DNA from: G026625185 sp035256645
Lineage (GTDB): Bacteria > Desulfobacterota > WTBG01 > JAGOGO01
Direction of reading: 5' to 3'
Assembly (NCBI GenBank): GCA_035256645.1
Contig: DATEXU010000262.1
Coordinates: 1 to 5,916, forward strand
DNA: 5,916 bases
Shown here piece by piece: positions 5,719-5,916 of this stretch. The notes below the pieces were generated by a model. The model had not been told where the DNA came from, did no database searches, and saw only the letters and a program-made list of their open reading frames with translations. Numbering within the stretch: position 1 is the first letter of the stretch; the number at the start of each line of letters is the position of its first letter. The translations under genes and the position numbers were made by a program.

Positions 5719-5916
5719 ATGATTTTCATCGAAACCTCCATCTTTACCAAGGAGATTAAACGGTTGATATCTGACGATAATTATCGGATGCTCCAATCTG
5801 CTTTGTTGCTCCGACCGGATGCTGGAATCTTGATTAGAGGTAGTGGAGGTTTACGGAAAATTCGCTGGAATTTTCCTGGTTCAGGAAAAAGAGGTGCATT
5901 GCGGGTCATATACTAC
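5719..5916 (+). CDS. HigB/RelE-family toxin, 5' part (runs off the window)
   Basis: Sixty-six codons are visible without a stop; family members are usually about 100-115 residues, so the C-terminal third lies outside. The product begins MIFIETSIFTKEIKRLI and continues LLLRPDAGILIRGSGGLRK (29-47), IRW (48-50), GSGKRGALRVIYY (54-66). This is the characteristic core of the RelE-like toxin family often called HigB, ribosome-dependent mRNA interferases neutralised by an HTH (XRE/HigA) antitoxin. In this subfamily the toxin gene usually comes first, so an antitoxin gene is expected just downstream. The start is well supported by the family's N-terminus. There is no ribosome binding site, and the predicted leader is only a few bases, so the message is probably leaderless or nearly so. 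Activity cannot be judged because the C-terminal catalytic region is not seen. Confidence 0.88.
   Translation, partial: MIFIETSIFTKEIKRLISDDNYRMLQSALLLRPDAGILIRGSGGLRKIRWNFPGSGKRGALRVIYY

Noticed and set aside
1..5916. CRISPR array, tRNA or rRNA genes, transposase genes
   Set aside because: No regularly spaced repeats, no tRNA-like cloverleaf or rRNA signature, and no transposase-like frame were seen on either strand.

Overview
This is chromosomal-looking DNA from a bacterium of moderate G+C. The long genes look roughly 40-45% G+C, and the spacers before the flavodoxin-like gene are extremely A+T-rich. The gene content (cytoplasmic NagZ-type glycosidase, Ski2-like helicase with a DSHCT tail, small flavodoxin-like protein, HigB/RelE-type toxin) fits a free-living anaerobic or thermophile-related lineage or an uncultured phylum. 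The sequence alone does not fix the taxon.

Layout, left to right. (1) 1-96: an edge fragment holding a small hairpin and a leftward sigma70-like promoter that should drive a gene beyond the left edge. (2) 97-1647, minus: a two-domain family 3 glycoside hydrolase of the NagZ type (peptidoglycan recycling), with start chosen at 1647. (3) 1648-2014: a divergent intergenic region with a 16-bp perfect palindrome and a compact inverted-repeat element. The core of that element (1866-1930) is the widespread 'GTCATTCC...GGAATGAC' palindrome, and matching arms extend it to about 1835-1969. (4) 2015-4333, plus: a 772-residue Ski2/HelY-like DExH helicase whose start must be TTG. (5) 4334-4640: a dense little locus. 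It has a 39-codon single-membrane-span ORF on the minus strand (4514-4633) with a ribosome binding site and a T-tailed hairpin terminator. On the plus strand an 18-codon ORF with a very strong Shine-Dalgarno overlaps its 3' end. (6) 4634-5092: A+T-rich spacer with dyads and short direct repeats. (7) 5093-5572, plus: a flavodoxin-like protein preceded by a 7-codon mini-ORF whose stop abuts its ATG. (8) 5680-5916, plus: a consensus promoter firing almost directly into the start of a HigB/RelE-family toxin gene that runs off the right edge.

The genes do not form one operon. NagZ and the helicase are divergent, the flavodoxin-like gene is isolated, and the toxin has its own promoter and presumably its antitoxin just outside the window. 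The least explained parts are the 4430-4790 small-protein locus and the extended palindromic element.
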